From assembly GCA_964352225.1 (NCBI GenBank), contig CAYGRM010000330.1, positions 1-7,516 on the forward strand: a DNA stretch of 7,516 nucleotides, written 5' to 3'. This document shows positions 5,899 through 7,516 of this stretch, piece by piece; the stretch's first letter is position 1, and each line of letters starts with the position of its first letter. The notes below the pieces were generated by a model. It did no database searches, was not told where the DNA came from, and saw only the letters and a list, made by a program, of their open reading frames with translations. The position numbers and the translations under genes were made by a program. Source of the stretch: CAJQQY01 sp964352225 (GTDB lineage: Bacteria > Bacteroidota > Bacteroidia > Chitinophagales > Saprospiraceae).

Positions 5899-7390
5899 TT
5901 TAGATTTTTTAGCAGAACCTCAGCGGCAATCCTCTGTGGCTATTTTCTTGATTTTACTCAAATCATTTCGGATAATTTTAGGTCAAGCTTGGCCTATTTT
6001 TATTGCCTTGATTTTTAATCCAACCAAATCAAAGGATACTTATTTTGGTTTAGTCATCATTGTAATATCCGCAGCTTCCGCGATTCGTTCGATCATCTCT
6101 TACTTCAAATTTTATTATTATGTCAAAAATGATGAGTTGATCATTGAGAAAGGAATTTTTCAAAAAACTAAACTCAACGTTCCTTTTGATCGAATTCAAA
6201 CGATCAATTTTAAGGAAAACATTTTTCACCAATTATTCAATGTGGTGAGCTTGGAGATTGATACCGCCGGTTCGAAGGGAAATGAATTTTCAATTACTGC
6301 TTTGAAAAAAGATAAAGCAATTGCCATTCGAGAATTTTTACTAGCACAAAAAAAATCGAGTACTCCTACCCTAGCCACAGATGAATTAATTGAAGCTGAA
6401 ATCGAAATTCCAGAAGAGGAATTATTGCATCTTTCGCCAATGGATTTAGTCAAAATTGGAGTGAGCCAAAATCACTTGCGTACCGCTGCTATCGTTTTTG
6501 CATTCATGTTTACTTCCATGGATTATATCGAAAGTATCACCGGTTGGAAATTAGAAAATGGAATTAACAATCTACTTGGCTCGAGTTCCAATACACTTTT
6601 GATGGGCTTAATTACAATTGTTCCAACCTTTATTATTATTGCATTTTTGATTTCATTGGTTCGAACGGTAATACGATATTATGAACTTCGGTTTATCAAA
6701 ACATCGATGGGTTTTAAAGTAATATCCGGTCTGTTCACTCGAAATGAACAGTCTGCTTCGATGCAAAAAATTCAGTTGATTCGCTGGACAACCAATCCTA
6801 TAAAAAAAGCTTTCTCACTCTTTGACATTAGTCTGCGACAAGCTGCAAGCACAGCCATTGCGAGGAAACAATCCATCTATGTGCCTGGCTGTTTTGAAGA
6901 GCAATTAACTGCGGTTCGGGCTGCATACTTTCCTGAAGAGGCACAGCTTTTATTTGAAGAGCATGTGATTCATCCTTTGGTAATTTATCGTAGAGTCTTA
7001 TATTTTGGATTATTACCTGCAGGAATTTTCCTTTTGAACGGGTATTGGGAAGGGGAAATGGGGAATTATTATTGGGCCATAATTTGGGTTGTAATTGTAT
7101 TGTTAGTGAGTTGGGTTTATCAACGGAATTTTAAATATTTTGTAAGTGATGAAGGAATTCGAATCTCTACAGCGATTGTTGGAAAAACAGAAACGCTTTT
7201 AAAGTGGTTTAAAATTCAGGGGGTGGAAATTCAGCAAGGGATTTATCAACGAAGAAAAGATTTATGTAATTTGGTTTTTCATACCGCTGCAGGAACGGTC
7301 AAGATTCCTTATATTGAATTGGAAAAAGCGAAAAAAATGGAGAATTTTGTTTTGTACAAAATAGAGAGTTCGGAGGAGGCTTGGATGTAG
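5882..7390 (+). CDS. Three-PH-domain membrane protein, YdbT-like
   Basis: The 502-residue protein carries three bPH_2 units separated by pairs of membrane segments. Membrane segments are near 20-45, 54-75, 200-215, 238-262, 367-387 and 397-413. PH units are at about 78-153 (VPFDRIQTINF core, then DTAGSKGNEFSI), 266-345 (GLFTRNEQSASMQKIQLIRW) and 414-492 (VGKTETLLKWFKIQGVEIQQ, then VFHTAAGTVKIPYI). An acidic linker (167-185, rich in Glu) lies between the first unit and the second membrane pair. The ATG lies inside the previous gene with a 17-base overlap, which suggests translational coupling. Length and layout match YdbT-like proteins encoded beside YdbS-like partners. Its molecular role is unknown; an envelope function is inferred. 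The arrangement with the previous gene gives four PH domains in the presumed complex. Confidence 0.87.
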   Translation: MTKRNDLDFLAEPQRQSSVAIFLILLKSFRIILGQAWPIFIALIFNPTKSKDTYFGLVIIVISAASAIRSIISYFKFYYYVKNDELIIEKGIFQKTKLNVPFDRIQTINFKENIFHQLFNVVSLEIDTAGSKGNEFSITALKKDKAIAIREFLLAQKKSSTPTLATDELIEAEIEIPEEELLHLSPMDLVKIGVSQNHLRTAAIVFAFMFTSMDYIESITGWKLENGINNLLGSSSNTLLMGLITIVPTFIIIAFLISLVRTVIRYYELRFIKTSMGFKVISGLFTRNEQSASMQKIQLIRWTTNPIKKAFSLFDISLRQAASTAIARKQSIYVPGCFEEQLTAVRAAYFPEEAQLLFEEHVIHPLVIYRRVLYFGLLPAGIFLLNGYWEGEMGNYYWAIIWVVIVLLVSWVYQRNFKYFVSDEGIRISTAIVGKTETLLKWFKIQGVEIQQGIYQRRKDLCNLVFHTAAGTVKIPYIELEKAKKMENFVLYKIESSEEAWM

Positions 7391-7516
7391 TTCAAACTAC
7401 CAGCATTTTACTTTTTGCTAACAGCAAAAGCTCCTCAGCCTAAAGGGCAATGTCATTGACATAAGCGATTTTTTGAATATCGATTTAAGAACAAGGATTT
7501 GAGATTTGAGAAGTTT
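7391..7516. other. Non-coding tail with hairpin, 13-base palindrome and short tandem repeat
   Basis: No credible gene is visible. A hairpin TTTTGCT-AAC-AGCAAAA lies at 7413-7429, 22 bases after the stop of the YdbT-like gene; it lacks a T-run on the plus strand, so it is at best a weak terminator or a 3' end stabiliser. ATGTCA-T-TGACAT at 7450-7462 is a perfect palindrome. GATTTGA is repeated in tandem at 7496-7502 and 7503-7509. On the minus strand a frame stays open for about 33 codons from the right edge but shows no recognisable motif. The sequence could be the start of a dispersed intergenic element continuing to the right. Confidence 0.45.

Overview
The window is a stretch of low-G+C chromosome (roughly one third G+C by eye) that most likely comes from a member of the Bacteroidota. 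The reasons are that no start codon has a convincing Shine-Dalgarno sequence and A-rich leaders precede the starts instead, that two promoter candidates resemble the Bacteroidota type (TTTG, about 19-20 bases, TAnnTTTG), and that the proteins include an OMP_b-brl_2/PorT-type barrel and a paired set of bacterial PH-domain membrane proteins typical of this phylum. I cannot name a genus.

Left part (1-2900): a 155-base imperfect foldback repeat lies at the window edge, 26 bases beyond the stop codon of a minus-strand aldehyde dehydrogenase of the AldB/ExaC/AcoD type. A 261-base intergenic region separates it from a divergent AraC-family regulator, which is probably its regulator. The regulator ends at a strong hairpin with A and T tracts on both sides that can terminate transcription in both directions.

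Middle part (2901-3937, minus strand): a previously easily missed 50-codon reading frame converges on that shared terminator and has its own promoter candidate about 100 bases upstream. Further right is a secreted outer-membrane beta-barrel protein.

Right part (3938-7516, plus strand): a probable four-gene transcription unit starts from a recognisable promoter. It encodes a stand-alone MOSC-domain protein, uroporphyrinogen-III synthase (hemD, GTG start behind a GC-rich intercistronic hairpin), a short PH-domain membrane protein (YdbS-like) and an overlapping longer one with three PH domains (YdbT-like). The last 126 bases hold no gene but carry a hairpin, a 13-base palindrome and a short tandem repeat that may begin a dispersed element.

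Most genes are ordinary housekeeping or accessory functions. I do not see a defence system, CRISPR array, transposase or RNA gene. The least explained parts are non-coding: the foldback at 1-155, the hemD leader, the small convergent gene, and the inverted heptamers between the dehydrogenase and its regulator.
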